From NCBI RefSeq assembly GCF_913775425.1, contig NZ_CAJYIS010000071.1, forward strand, positions 1 through 40,616: DNA of 40,616 nucleotides, read 5' to 3'. The position numbers were made by a program, and so were the translations under genes. This stretch comes from an uncultured Enterococcus sp. Lineage in GTDB: Bacteria; Bacillota; Bacilli; Lactobacillales; Enterococcaceae. Positions 17,977-26,756 of the stretch are shown piece after piece (within the stretch, counting starts at the first letter, position 1; each line of letters starts with the position of its first letter). The notes under the pieces are model-generated. The model was not told where the DNA came from, did not search any database, and saw nothing but the letters and a program-made list of their open reading frames with translations.

Positions 17977-18696
17977 TTGAAACCCAAATATGAAGAAATC
18001 GCCAATAGTTTACGTGAACGCATCGATTCTGGTATCTATGCAGAAGATACATTCTTACCAAATCAAACAGAATTGGTAGCAGAATTTGATGCTAGTCGAA
18101 TGACGGTCAAAAAAGCGATTGATCTCTTAATGATGGAAGGGCGAGTATACGCCAGAAGAGGTGCCGGTACAAAAGTTTTAAATCGTTCGTTTTGGAATAA
18201 AGATACCTCACCTGTAGGAGAATATGACGGGCTAAGTAAACAAATGGCCGCAAAACATAAGACGTTGACTAGTAAGGTGATTTGTTTTGAAGTGATGTTT
18301 CCAAGTACTGAGGTCCAACAACGACTAATGATCAAAGCGCAGCAACCTGTTTATAAATTGATCCGTTTGCGTATTTTAGAAGATGTTCCTTATTTGATCG
18401 AGCATACGTATATGCCTTGTGATCTAGTACCTGGACTGACTACGGATATTTTATTACACTCGATTTATGATTATGTCAAAGGAGAATTGGGACTACAATT
18501 TGGTGGTGCGTATCGCAGTATTCAAGCGGATCGCTCGGACCGTTATGATCAAGAGTATCTAGCTTGTTCACTAGAAGATCCGGTGTTAGAAGTCGAACAA
18601 GTCGTCTATCTAAAAGATGGCCGTCCACTAGAATATTCAAAAAGTCGTAACCGTTTTGATGTACGAGGCTATTCGATGAGTAGTGTGGATGCTTAA
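17977..18696 (+). CDS. GntR-family regulator, HutC/UTRA type
   Basis: Transcription factor of about 239 residues with an N-terminal winged helix (KYEEIANSLRERIDSG, then PNQTELVAEFDASRMTVKKAIDLL, RRGAGTKV) and a C-terminal UTRA effector domain (PVYKLIRLRILEDVPYLIEHTYMP ... VLEVEQVVYLKDGRPLEYSKSRNR). UTRA proteins usually sense a phosphosugar or related metabolite. Start TTG 17977 follows a near-perfect AGGAGG (17963-17968). Similar regulators often control beta-glucoside PTS genes, so the GH1/CelB unit 2 kb upstream is a plausible target, as is the divergent ABC operon. Confidence 0.9.
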   Translation: MKPKYEEIANSLRERIDSGIYAEDTFLPNQTELVAEFDASRMTVKKAIDLLMMEGRVYARRGAGTKVLNRSFWNKDTSPVGEYDGLSKQMAAKHKTLTSKVICFEVMFPSTEVQQRLMIKAQQPVYKLIRLRILEDVPYLIEHTYMPCDLVPGLTTDILLHSIYDYVKGELGLQFGGAYRSIQADRSDRYDQEYLACSLEDPVLEVEQVVYLKDGRPLEYSKSRNRFDVRGYSMSSVDA

Positions 18697-18724
18697 ACCG
18701 ATAAAATGAGAGGATGAGTTTATA

Positions 18725-19636
18725 ATGAAAAAAGCAAGACTAATTATCAATCCTAGTTCAGGACAAGAGCAAGCAAAAGAATATGCAGATTTAGCAGAAG
18801 AAAAATTACGCTCGATGTTTGAGCGTGTCGATATCCAATATACTGAAAAAGCTGATGATGCCACACGTTTTGCAGATGAAGCGGCACAGATTGGCTATGA
18901 TGCCGTATTTGCTATGGGCGGTGACGGTACAGTCAATGAAGTAATCAATGGTTTAGCCAATCATGCAACTCGTCCATTATTTGGTTTCTTTCCATTAGGG
19001 ACAGTCAATGACTTAGGTCGAGCGCTAGATTTGCCTTTAGATCCAAAAGAGGCAATTGAATGTATTTCATTTGATCGTATTAAGCCACTAGATATTGGCA
19101 AAATCAATGAGCGTTACTTTATGGATGTGGTCGCGATCGGCACGATCCCAGAGTCAATTAATGATGTCGATCCTGAAGCGAAGACCAAACTAGGGAAATT
19201 TGCCTATATTTTTTCAGGACTGAAACAGTTGATCAAAAATGAATCCTATGATTTTTTGATCAAATTCGATCAAACAGAAATCGAAGTGACGAGTAGTTTA
19301 GTGTTGATTGGGTTGACCAATTCGATTGGTGGGTTTGAACAACTCGTACCGAAAGCTCAAGTCGATGATGGTAATTTTCATTTGCTTTATTTAAAAGACC
19401 AAACGATGTTTGATGTGTTAAAAAGTTTACCAGAATTGTATCAGGGGGTCGAAACATCAAGTGAAAATGTCGGCTACCATACGTTTAAAAAAGGAACGAT
19501 TGAGTTGACTACAGCGACTCATTTGGAAACAAATGTCGATGGTGATCCAGGACCGGCGTTACCTGTTACTTTAGAAATTTATGCACAACATCTACAAGTA
19601 TTTTCAGGTCCGAACCCAAAAAGCGTGGCCAATTAA
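18725..19636 (+). CDS. Diacylglycerol kinase-like lipid kinase (DagK/YegS/BmrU family)
   Basis: Soluble lipid kinase of 303 residues acting at the inner membrane face, probably phosphorylating diacylglycerol or a related lipid. The N-terminus holds ARLIINPSSGQ, the nucleotide loop GGDGTVNEVINGL and PLGTVNDLGRAL (canonical GTxNDFAR); the C-terminal half ends with the conserved TNVDGDPGPALPVTLE. GAGGATGAG lies just before the ATG. It follows gntR by 28 bases and precedes a GNAT gene by one base, so it is within a co-directional run. Whether it is the housekeeping DgkB or a paralogue cannot be decided here. Confidence 0.9.
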   Translation: MKKARLIINPSSGQEQAKEYADLAEEKLRSMFERVDIQYTEKADDATRFADEAAQIGYDAVFAMGGDGTVNEVINGLANHATRPLFGFFPLGTVNDLGRALDLPLDPKEAIECISFDRIKPLDIGKINERYFMDVVAIGTIPESINDVDPEAKTKLGKFAYIFSGLKQLIKNESYDFLIKFDQTEIEVTSSLVLIGLTNSIGGFEQLVPKAQVDDGNFHLLYLKDQTMFDVLKSLPELYQGVETSSENVGYHTFKKGTIELTTATHLETNVDGDPGPALPVTLEIYAQHLQVFSGPNPKSVAN

Positions 19637-19637
19637 T

Positions 19638-20183
19638 ATGATAGATATACGAAATGTAACGACTGCAGATATTCCTAAACTAGTTGAGATCTACGGTCAC
19701 TATGTCTTGCAAACCGCCACGACATTTGAGTACGAAGTCCCTACACTAGACGAATTTACCACACGTGTCACACAAATTCAGCATACCTATCCTTATCTAG
19801 TGGCAGTAAAAGAGGATATAGTAGTGGGATATGCCTATGCAAGTGCGTATAAAGCGCGTAAGGCATATGATTGGAGTGTTGAAGTGAGTGTGTATCTTGC
19901 GCCTGATGCACAAAAAAATGGTATCGGACGCATGCTTTATGAACAGTTAGAACAACGCTTACGTATGCAAAATATTCATCAAACATTAGCTTGTATCACA
20001 TCTAGCAACACATCGAGTATTCGTTTTCATGAACGACTAGGGTATCAAATAGTCGGTGAGTTTCGACAAGTCGGCTATAAATTTGATACATGGTGGGATA
20101 TTACATGGATGCAAAAAACGTTACTTACGTCTAAAAAACCGGATAATTTTATCCCGGCAAACGCTAAAGGAGAAAGAGTATGA
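19638..20183 (+). CDS. GNAT acetyltransferase, phosphinothricin acetyltransferase-like
   Basis: 181 residues. It matches the PAT/MnaT group: MIDIRNVTTADIPKLVEIYGHYV, TTFEYEVPTLDEF, VEVSVYLAPDAQKNGIGRMLYEQL (acetyl-CoA loop QKNGIG), then FHERLGYQIVGEFRQVGYKFDTWWD. Relatives acetylate amino-acid analogues such as phosphinothricin or methionine sulfoximine; the natural substrate here is not known. ATG 19638 lies one base after the lipid kinase stop; an upstream frame extension reaches into that gene and is unlikely. The last four bases overlap the next gene (ATGA). Confidence 0.9.
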   Translation: MIDIRNVTTADIPKLVEIYGHYVLQTATTFEYEVPTLDEFTTRVTQIQHTYPYLVAVKEDIVVGYAYASAYKARKAYDWSVEVSVYLAPDAQKNGIGRMLYEQLEQRLRMQNIHQTLACITSSNTSSIRFHERLGYQIVGEFRQVGYKFDTWWDITWMQKTLLTSKKPDNFIPANAKGERV

Positions 20184-21019
20184 TTGCTTTGTTTTTGCTT
20201 AGTGGAATCCTAGCTGGAATTTTAGGCGCGATTTTAGGATTAGGTGGAGGCATTATCGTCACGCCATTTTTGACCTTAGCTTTAGGAATCGATATTAAAT
20301 ATGCGATCGGAGCAAGTGTGATTTCGGTGATTGCGACGAGTTCTGGCGCGAGTATTGCATATCTAAAAGACGATTTATTAAATCTGAGAGTCGCAATGTT
20401 TTTAGAAATCGCGACGACACTAGGCGCGATTGTAGGCGCATTGTTGACGGGGCTATTTGCGCCTAATATCTTATATATGTTTTTTGGTTCCTTACTTGTT
20501 TTTTCAGCATATAATATGGTTAAAAAATTGATCGGCCGCAAAAAAGAAACGATTTTTCAAGGTACTGTATCTCCGGTAGTAGAAAAACTTCAATTAAATG
20601 GCGCGTATTATGACAAGCAAGAAAAACGAATGATCTCTTACCAACTGACGAATCTAACGGGTGGCTTTTCGATGATGTTTGGTGCTGGGATCGCTAGTGG
20701 TCTATTAGGGATTGGTAGCGGGGCATTTAAGGTGTTGGCGATGGATACGATCATGAAAATGCCGTTAAAGCCTTCTAGCGCGACGAGTAATTTGATGATG
20801 GGCGTTACGGCTGCGGCAAGTGCGATGATTTATTTATTTAACGGATCGATTCAGCCAATGATCGCAGCTCCATTAGCAATCGGCGTATTAATTGGTTCAA
20901 CGATCGGAACCAGAATCATGCAGTATCTTAAAACGAGAACGATCCGCATCATTTTTGTTCCGATTTTACTTTATTTAGGCATCCAAATGATCATCAAAGG
21001 ATTTGGAGGAATAGGATGA
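20180..21019 (+). CDS. TauE/SafE-family sulfite exporter-like permease
   Basis: Membrane protein of 279 residues with eight or so helices in two halves, each opening with a Gly-rich segment: LGAILGLGGGIIVTPFLTL at the start and GIASGLLGIGSGAFKVLAMD in the middle. This duplicated glycine motif defines the TSUP/TauE family, which moves sulfonates, sulfite or other small organic anions. Start and stop both overlap neighbours by four bases (ATGA), a sign of coupled translation with the GNAT and DUF1634 genes. The substrate is not evident; there are no sulfur genes nearby. Confidence 0.9.
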   Translation: MIALFLLSGILAGILGAILGLGGGIIVTPFLTLALGIDIKYAIGASVISVIATSSGASIAYLKDDLLNLRVAMFLEIATTLGAIVGALLTGLFAPNILYMFFGSLLVFSAYNMVKKLIGRKKETIFQGTVSPVVEKLQLNGAYYDKQEKRMISYQLTNLTGGFSMMFGAGIASGLLGIGSGAFKVLAMDTIMKMPLKPSSATSNLMMGVTAAASAMIYLFNGSIQPMIAAPLAIGVLIGSTIGTRIMQYLKTRTIRIIFVPILLYLGIQMIIKGFGGIG

Positions 21020-21378
21020 ACAATTCAGAATCAGAAATTCAAAAAATGGAGCTTTTGATTGGACGGATTTTAGCGATCGGGACGTATGTTGCAGCGGCTT
21101 TATTGGTTATTGGACTATTGTTGACGTTACGTGGGACCGATCAAGTGTTTACAGCACAAGACTTGTTTTCATGGTCAAAATTAGTATTTGGTTTTATCCA
21201 TTTGGTTCCGGATACCTATCTATTAGTAGGATTGTTTTTCCTTATTTTAACACCCGCATTACGCGTACTTGTTTCGATTTTACTATTTATTCAACAACGT
21301 GATCTTATCTATACGATCATTACGATTGTCGTGTTTTTTATTTTACTCATTAGCATGATTTTTGGCATACACGGGTAA
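21016..21378 (+). CDS. DUF1634 family membrane protein
   Basis: 120 residues with three hydrophobic segments (about 18-38, 60-85 and 95-118) and an acidic N-terminal tail. The opening MELLIGRILAIGTYVAAALLVIG and the middle LVPDTYLLVGLFFLILTPALRV fit DUF1634. Genes of this family are commonly found next to TauE/SafE permeases, as here, and may encode an accessory subunit; this is a context argument, not a proven role. Confidence 0.85.
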   Translation: MNNSESEIQKMELLIGRILAIGTYVAAALLVIGLLLTLRGTDQVFTAQDLFSWSKLVFGFIHLVPDTYLLVGLFFLILTPALRVLVSILLFIQQRDLIYTIITIVVFFILLISMIFGIHG

Positions 21379-21396
21379 AAAAAAGGGGGGGAATAC

Positions 21397-24204
21397 GTGG
21401 CAAAACGTAAGGATTTGATTTGGAATTATTTGCAGCAGAAAAAAGCGACACAGCAAGGGTTTACGACAAGTGAACTTGCCGAAAAACTCAATATGCAACG
21501 TTCCAATGTCAGCAAAGAATTAAATGAATTGGTTCGGCAACAAAAATTAACGAAAAGTGATGGACGTCCAGTTACCTATTTTTTAGTAGAAAAAGCCTTG
21601 GATCAACTAGTCGATCCTATTCCACCAGTAGAAAAATATGTGCCAAGTTATAAAGAGTTGCCAGTTACAAAACCCCGCTTGTCGTTTGAAAAATCACAAG
21701 ATGTCTTTCAAACGATCATTGGAATCAATGGTTCGATGAAAAACGCAGGTGAACAGGCTAAAGCTGCGATTTTATATCCACCTAAAGGGTTAAATTGTTT
21801 GATTACAGGACCCACCGGATCAGGAAAAACTCATTTTGCACATGCTATGTTTCAATTTGCGCGACAAAATGAAGTGATCGCATCAGACAAAGAATTGATC
21901 GTATTCAATTGTGCTGACTACGCCCACAACCCTGAGCTATTGATGAGTCATTTATTTGGCTATGCTAAAGGCGCTTTTACTGGAGCTGAAAAAGATAAAG
22001 AAGGCATTATTGAAGAAGCGAATGATGGCATGCTATTTTTAGATGAAATCCATCGGTTACCACCTGAAGGTCAAGAAATGATCTTCTATTTTATGGATCA
22101 TGGTCGGTATAATCGTTTAGGAGAAAGTGGAAAGCATCGACAAGCTAGTGTTCGCATTATCGGAGCAACAACAGAAAATCCATCCTCGACATTACTAGGA
22201 ACCTTTTTACGTAGGATCCCAATTACGATCCAATTGCCTTCTTTTGATGAACGGCCGGCAATTGAAAAAATCGATTTAGTAAAAGTAATGGTCGCACAAG
22301 AAGCCAAACGTATCGAACGAACGATCTCGTTGACTGAAGATGTGGTGAAGTCGTTGATTGGGGCAGTGACGTTTGGGAATATCGGACAATTAAAATCCAA
22401 TGTTCAACTGATTTGTGCTAGAGGGTTTTTAAATCATATGTATCATAATGAGATCGAAATCACGATGGAAGATGTGCCAGAAGGTATTCGCTCTGGGCTT
22501 GTCCATTTGGCAAGTAAACGTCAGAGTTTGACTGCGTTATCACAATATGTAACGTCTAAATTAGTAATCCAACCAGACGATGCATTGATTGATATCCAAA
22601 CTGGTTCGTACGATCTACCTTATAATTTATATGATATCATTGGTGACAAAGCAGATTTACTAAAAGCTGAAGGTGTGGATCAAGAGACGATTCACCACTT
22701 TATTTCAACAGATATTAATGTTCACTTGAAATCATTTTATAAAAACCATGGATTTTCTTTTCAATCAGAAAATAAATTAAGTGAATTTGTGGATCCTAAG
22801 ATCATCGAGTTGACTAATCAGTTATATCAGATCGTCCACGAACGATTTGGGGATGCACTTGAGCAAAACTTTTTGTATGCGATGAGTTTACATATCAGTT
22901 CGTTTATGAAGAAAATCCAGCTAGGAGATATTCGCTACTCAAATGATAATATTCGTGAAATGGTTCATAGCTATCCTGAAGAACTAGCACTCGCTCACGA
23001 AATCAGGCAACATATCGCGCACTTTTTCCAAGTCGAGATTCCCCAAGCAGAAGAAGATTATTTGGCAGTATTATTAATTTCGCTACGCAATGCATCGATG
23101 ACAGGGAAAATTGGTGTCGTTGTAGCGGCTCATGGCGAAAGTACTGCGCGCAGTATGGTGGATGTCGTCAAATCGCTCTTAGGTGTTGATCAGATTGCCG
23201 CAGTGGATATGCCACTAGATATGTCGCCTAAGGTCGCTTATGATAAAGTCGTCGAAGCGGTAAAACGTGTACATGATTATAGTGGGGTTTTATTGATGGT
23301 TGATATGGGATCTTTGGCTACGTTTCAAGATCAAATCCAACGCGATACAGGGATTAAAGTACGTACGCTTGATATGGTAACCACACCAAATGTATTAGAA
23401 GCTGCGCGCAAGGCATCTGTAATCGGTAGTGACCTAGATAGTATTTATGATGCACTACGCACGTTTAGAGGGTATGGTCATGTAGCAGAAAAAGCAAAAG
23501 ATACCAATAAAGAACGTGTGATTTTAGCGATTTGTGCTTCTGGTGAGGGAACGGCCCAACAAGTAAAAAAAATCATCGAAACTTCTCTAGGACAGCAACA
23601 TATCGATGATCTAAATGTATTGACTTTATCTGTCGTCGAACTTAGCACGCGTTTAGCAGATCTAGTGGAGCGATATGAAATCATTGCCTCGACAGGCGTG
23701 GTTGATCCTAAAATTGATGCCCCGTTCATTTCCTTAGAACGTTTTATCAATGCGGACACGGATGAATTAATTGATTACTTACTGATGGAATCGACATTTG
23801 AAGCGCAATTATTAGATGAAGATCGAATGATCGATCAAGTGAGTGCTAAACAAGCGTGTCAACGATTTATGGCAGAAGGATTGACTTTTTTTAATCCAGA
23901 TAAATTGATCGATCCACTTTGGACGTTTGCGAGTCAACTGCTAGAAGTATGGAAAATCCAAGATGAAACGTATGCTTTTCGTACGAATTTAGTGACACAT
24001 TGTAGCAATCTGTTTGAACGTGCATTACTCAAACGACCATTAAGTGCTACAAGTGAGCAAATACAGGCGATGTATACATTCTCAGGATATGCATTTTTGC
24101 ATCGTGAACTTGTAAAACTAATGACACCATTTGGATTAGATATTGCAGAATCTGAAGAGTATTATATTGTTGAAATGTTACGATTAAAAATCGATACACA
24201 ATAA
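21397..24204 (+). CDS. manR: LevR/ManR-type sigma-54 activator with PRD and EIIA domains
   Basis: Activator of the downstream mannose PTS genes, 935 residues. In order: N-terminal winged helix (1-65; TTSELAEKLNMQRSNVSKELN), AAA+ sigma-54 domain with Walker A GPTGSGKT (138-145), GAFTGA (192-197, the loop that touches sigma-54) and Walker B GMLFLDE (211-217), first PRD (about 445-545), EIIA-Man-like domain (about 571-690, H579 in AAHGES), an EIIB-Gat-like stretch (ICASGEGTAQQ) and a second PRD (about 825-935). PRD and EIIA histidines let PTS phosphorylation tune activity. Start is GTG 21397 after AAAAAAAGGGGGGG. It follows DUF1634 by 18 bases. The equivalent enterococcal protein is also called MptR. 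Confidence 0.95.
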   Translation: MAKRKDLIWNYLQQKKATQQGFTTSELAEKLNMQRSNVSKELNELVRQQKLTKSDGRPVTYFLVEKALDQLVDPIPPVEKYVPSYKELPVTKPRLSFEKSQDVFQTIIGINGSMKNAGEQAKAAILYPPKGLNCLITGPTGSGKTHFAHAMFQFARQNEVIASDKELIVFNCADYAHNPELLMSHLFGYAKGAFTGAEKDKEGIIEEANDGMLFLDEIHRLPPEGQEMIFYFMDHGRYNRLGESGKHRQASVRIIGATTENPSSTLLGTFLRRIPITIQLPSFDERPAIEKIDLVKVMVAQEAKRIERTISLTEDVVKSLIGAVTFGNIGQLKSNVQLICARGFLNHMYHNEIEITMEDVPEGIRSGLVHLASKRQSLTALSQYVTSKLVIQPDDALIDIQTGSYDLPYNLYDIIGDKADLLKAEGVDQETIHHFISTDINVHLKSFYKNHGFSFQSENKLSEFVDPKIIELTNQLYQIVHERFGDALEQNFLYAMSLHISSFMKKIQLGDIRYSNDNIREMVHSYPEELALAHEIRQHIAHFFQVEIPQAEEDYLAVLLISLRNASMTGKIGVVVAAHGESTARSMVDVVKSLLGVDQIAAVDMPLDMSPKVAYDKVVEAVKRVHDYSGVLLMVDMGSLATFQDQIQRDTGIKVRTLDMVTTPNVLEAARKASVIGSDLDSIYDALRTFRGYGHVAEKAKDTNKERVILAICASGEGTAQQVKKIIETSLGQQHIDDLNVLTLSVVELSTRLADLVERYEIIASTGVVDPKIDAPFISLERFINADTDELIDYLLMESTFEAQLLDEDRMIDQVSAKQACQRFMAEGLTFFNPDKLIDPLWTFASQLLEVWKIQDETYAFRTNLVTHCSNLFERALLKRPLSATSEQIQAMYTFSGYAFLHRELVKLMTPFGLDIAESEEYYIVEMLRLKIDTQ

Positions 24205-24313
24205 TACACTACAATACAATATAGCATTTGAACGATACACTAAAACGATACACTATTTTTAGTGTATCGTTTTAGTGTTTTTTGAGTTGAATAAATGCTG
24301 TTTAATAGTGTAT
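24194..24313 (+). promoter_or_regulatory. Cluster of ATACACTA sites, probable ManR upstream activating sequences
   Basis: The octamer ATACACTA occurs at 24204-24211, 24235-24242 and 24248-24255, and inverted (TAGTGTAT) at 24260-24267 and 24306-24313, with a near copy at 24194-24201. Two copies sit in a longer direct repeat, AACGATACACTA at 24231 and 24244, 13 bases apart. All lie upstream of the sigma-54 promoter, where an AAA+ activator must bind. The ManR assignment is inference. Confidence 0.65.
24237..24283 (+). terminator. 19-bp inverted repeat with T-run: terminator of manR and/or activator site
   Basis: A perfect 19-bp inverted repeat (24237-24255 with 24260-24278, TTTT loop) followed by TTTTTTG. 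It starts 32 bases after the manR stop and has terminator shape, though the stem is AT-rich. It is built from the same ATACACTA units as the upstream sites, so it may serve both roles. Confidence 0.6.
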
Positions 24314-24320
24314 GTAATTA

Positions 24321-24337
24321 TTGGCACGCTTCTTGCT
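24321..24337 (+). promoter_or_regulatory. Sigma-54 (-24/-12) promoter of the mannose PTS operon
   Basis: TTGGCAC (24321-24327), five bases, TTGCT (24333-24337): an exact match to the TGGCAC-N5-TTGCW consensus, 65 bases before the first PTS gene. It predicts dependence on RpoN and on the adjacent ManR. Confidence 0.95.
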
Positions 24338-24401
24338 TATAGATAAGTGAAAGGCCGATTCATGAATAGATAACAAAATTGTAAGTGTGAGGGGTAACGA
24401 G

Positions 24402-24890
24402 ATGGTAATTCGTTTAGCGAGAATCGATGATCGCTTGATTCATGGACAAGTCGCAACGGCTTGGACGAAAATGACCAATATCAATCGAATCATCGTCGTC
24501 AGTGATGAAGTAGCGAAAGATCCATTTCGAACGGTGTTGTTGAAAGAAGCAGCTCCTCCAGGTATTCGCGCAAACGTGGTCACTATTGAAAAAATGCTAC
24601 AGATTCGTGATTATTCTTTGTATTCTGAACAAGCTATTTTATTATTGTTTACGAATCCGCAAGATGTGGTTCGCGTTGTTCAAGGAGGATTATCCTTATC
24701 GAGTGTGAATATCGGTGGGATGCGATTTCAAACCGGAAAGCATATGCTTACAAATTATGTATCTATTGATGAAAAGGATCGACAAGCCTTTTACTATCTC
24801 TATTATCGAGGAATCGAACTAGAACTTAGAAAAGTTCCGACAGATCGTAAGATTTCGTTGATCGATTTATTAGAAAAAGAGAAAAAATGA
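24402..24890 (+). CDS. PTS EIIB, mannose family, stand-alone
   Basis: Cytoplasmic phosphocarrier of 162 residues. The phosphorylated His is H14 in RLARIDDRLIHGQVATAW; VVSDEVAKDP and KEAAPPGIRANVV are further family blocks. It resembles the EIIB half of the next gene closely (same DRLIHGQVATAWTK core), so the operon encodes two EIIB domains. In Enterococcus this extra gene is the MptB of the mptBACD operon. Start ATG 24402 follows GAGGGG by seven bases; GTG 24387 would overlap it. First gene behind the sigma-54 promoter. Confidence 0.92.
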   Translation: MVIRLARIDDRLIHGQVATAWTKMTNINRIIVVSDEVAKDPFRTVLLKEAAPPGIRANVVTIEKMLQIRDYSLYSEQAILLLFTNPQDVVRVVQGGLSLSSVNIGGMRFQTGKHMLTNYVSIDEKDRQAFYYLYYRGIELELRKVPTDRKISLIDLLEKEKK

Positions 24891-24924
24891 CAACGATGTC
24901 AAAAAAAGTATAGGAGGGAAAAGA

Positions 24925-25908
24925 ATGGTCGGAATAATTTTAGCCAGCCATGGTGATTTCGCTAAAGGGATCTTACAGTCAGGCGCAATGATTTTTGGAG
25001 AACAACAAAACGTTGCTGCTTGTGTATTAGAACCAAGTGAAGGACCAGATGATATCAAGGCGAAAATGGAAGCAGCGATTGCTTCATTTGATAGCCAAGA
25101 TGAGATCTTGTTTTTAGTTGATTTATGGGGAGGAACTCCTTTCAACCAAGCCAACAGCCTATTTGAAGCGCATAAAGATAATTGGGCGATTGTAGCGGGG
25201 ATGAATTTACCGATGGTCATCGAAGCATATGCTTCTCGTTTCTCAATGGAATCTGCACAAGATATCGCCAAAGCCATCATTAATACCGCAAAAGATGGTG
25301 TTAAAGTAAAACCAGAAGAATTAGAACCAGAAGTTGCAGCGCCTGTTCAAGCTGAAGCTCCACAAGGCGCAATGCCTCCAGGAACTGTAGTGGGTGATGG
25401 GAAAATCAAATTTGTTTTAGCACGTATCGATACACGTTTACTTCATGGACAAGTGGCAACCGCATGGACGAAAGCGACTGGGCCAACACGTATCATCGTT
25501 GTATCGGATGCTGTAGCAAAAGATGATCTTCGTAAAAAACTGATCGAACAAGCAGCGCCTCCTGGAGTAAAAGCCAACGTGATTCCGATCAAGAAAATGA
25601 TCGAAGTAGCAAAAGATCCTCGTTTTGGTGGAACAAAAGCGCTCTTATTATTTGAAACTCCTGAAGACTTATTAAAAGCAGTCGAAGGTGGCGTGGATAT
25701 CAAAGAAGTCAACGTAGGATCGATGGCACATTCAACAGGGAAAGTCGTCGTAAATAAAGTGCTTTCAATGGGTGAAGAAGATGTTGAGACGTTTGAAAAA
25801 CTAGAAAAATTAGGCGTTAAATTCGACGTTCGCAAAGTACCAAATGATTCAAAGAGTAATATGAATGAGTTATTGAAAAAAGCAAAACAAGAGTTAGGGA
25901 AAGCTTAA
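24925..25908 (+). CDS. manL: PTS EIIAB, mannose family
   Basis: Fused phosphocarrier of 327 residues: EIIA domain (1-130, H9 in ILASHGDFA, then VDLWGGTPFNQA), an Ala/Pro/Glu-rich linker (about 131-157, EPEVAAPVQAEAPQGAMPPG) and EIIB domain (158-327, H174 in RLLHGQVATAW). It takes phosphate from HPr and passes it to sugar entering through EIIC/EIID; in Firmicutes it also feeds carbon-source status to ManR-type regulators. A good AGGAGG lies before the ATG. Also named MptA in enterococci. Confidence 0.95.
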   Translation: MVGIILASHGDFAKGILQSGAMIFGEQQNVAACVLEPSEGPDDIKAKMEAAIASFDSQDEILFLVDLWGGTPFNQANSLFEAHKDNWAIVAGMNLPMVIEAYASRFSMESAQDIAKAIINTAKDGVKVKPEELEPEVAAPVQAEAPQGAMPPGTVVGDGKIKFVLARIDTRLLHGQVATAWTKATGPTRIIVVSDAVAKDDLRKKLIEQAAPPGVKANVIPIKKMIEVAKDPRFGGTKALLLFETPEDLLKAVEGGVDIKEVNVGSMAHSTGKVVVNKVLSMGEEDVETFEKLEKLGVKFDVRKVPNDSKSNMNELLKKAKQELGKA

Positions 25909-25933
25909 CGTCAACTATAAGGAGGATTAAGAG

Positions 25934-26734
25934 ATGTCGATTATATCTATGATTTTAGTTATCATCGTCGCATTCTTTGCGGGGATGGGAGGAATTTTGG
26001 ATGAATTCCAATTCCACCAACCATTAGTAGCATGTACACTGATTGGACTAGTAACAGGAAACTTAGGAGCCGGAATTGTTTTAGGTGGTTCACTACAAAT
26101 GATCGCACTAGGTTGGGCGAATATCGGAGCTGCAGTAGCACCCGATGCCGCTTTAGCTTCAGTAGCATCTGCAATTATTTTAGTATTAGGTGGTCAAGGA
26201 GTAAAAGGGGTAGATTCAGCGATTGCTGTAGCGATTCCTTTAGCCGTAGCTGGTTTATTCTTAACGATGTTAGTACGTACGATTGCTGTACCGATCATTC
26301 ACTTTATGGATGCAGCGGCAGAACAAGGTGATTATCGTAAAATCGAATTTTGGCATATCGTAGCAGTATGTTTACAAGGGATTCGTATTGCGATTCCAGC
26401 AGCCGCTTTATTATTCATTCCAGCAGACGTAGTACGTAATTTCTTGGAATCAATGCCAGCTTGGTTAACAGATGGAATGGCAATTGGTGGAGGAATGGTC
26501 GTAGCAGTAGGGTATGCGTTGGTTATTAACATGATGGCAACACGTGAAGTTTGGCCATTCTTTATTATTGGATTCGTTATTGCAGCAATTTCACAACTAA
26601 CTTTGATCGCTATTGGTGCGTTAGCTATCGCGATTGCATTGATCTACCTAAATCTTTCAGATATGGGTGGTTCATCTAAAGGCGGCGGTGGAAACACTGG
26701 TGACCCATTAGGCGATATCTTAAACGATTACTAA
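25934..26734 (+). CDS. manM: PTS EIIC, mannose family
   Basis: Membrane channel subunit of 266 residues, almost wholly hydrophobic, with several helices and the family block GGSLQMIALGWANIGAAVAPDAALAS. It forms the transport complex with EIID. The C-terminus is Gly/Ser-rich (GGSSKGGGGNTGDPLGDILNDY). In related bacteria EIIC/EIID of this system is the receptor for class IIa (pediocin-like) bacteriocins; that is family knowledge. AAGGAGG is placed well before the ATG. Confidence 0.95.
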   Translation: MSIISMILVIIVAFFAGMGGILDEFQFHQPLVACTLIGLVTGNLGAGIVLGGSLQMIALGWANIGAAVAPDAALASVASAIILVLGGQGVKGVDSAIAVAIPLAVAGLFLTMLVRTIAVPIIHFMDAAAEQGDYRKIEFWHIVAVCLQGIRIAIPAAALLFIPADVVRNFLESMPAWLTDGMAIGGGMVVAVGYALVINMMATREVWPFFIIGFVIAAISQLTLIAIGALAIAIALIYLNLSDMGGSSKGGGGNTGDPLGDILNDY

Positions 26735-26756
26735 GCGAAAGAAGGAGGAGAAAAAC

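Noticed and set aside
20164-20541. 125-codon - strand frame opposite the TauE-like gene
   Set aside because: Antisense shadow of a well-supported membrane protein; the hydrophobic composition is a by-product.
21362-21376. TTGGCATACACGGGT-like sequence before manR as a second sigma-54 promoter
   Set aside because: It lacks the TTGCW -12 element and lies inside the DUF1634 gene.
24348-24362. TGAAAGGCCGATTCA as a CcpA cre site in the mannose operon leader
   Set aside because: Palindromic ends are present, but it is one base too long and the CG centre is displaced.
24870-25835. Two - strand frames of 136 and 130 codons opposite the EIIAB gene
   Set aside because: They are shadows of a strongly coding + strand gene; no ribosome site, no known domain.
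26032-26331. 99-codon + strand frame inside the EIIC gene
   Set aside because: Alternative frame of manM; Arg/Ser/Cys-rich translation without domain or ribosome site.
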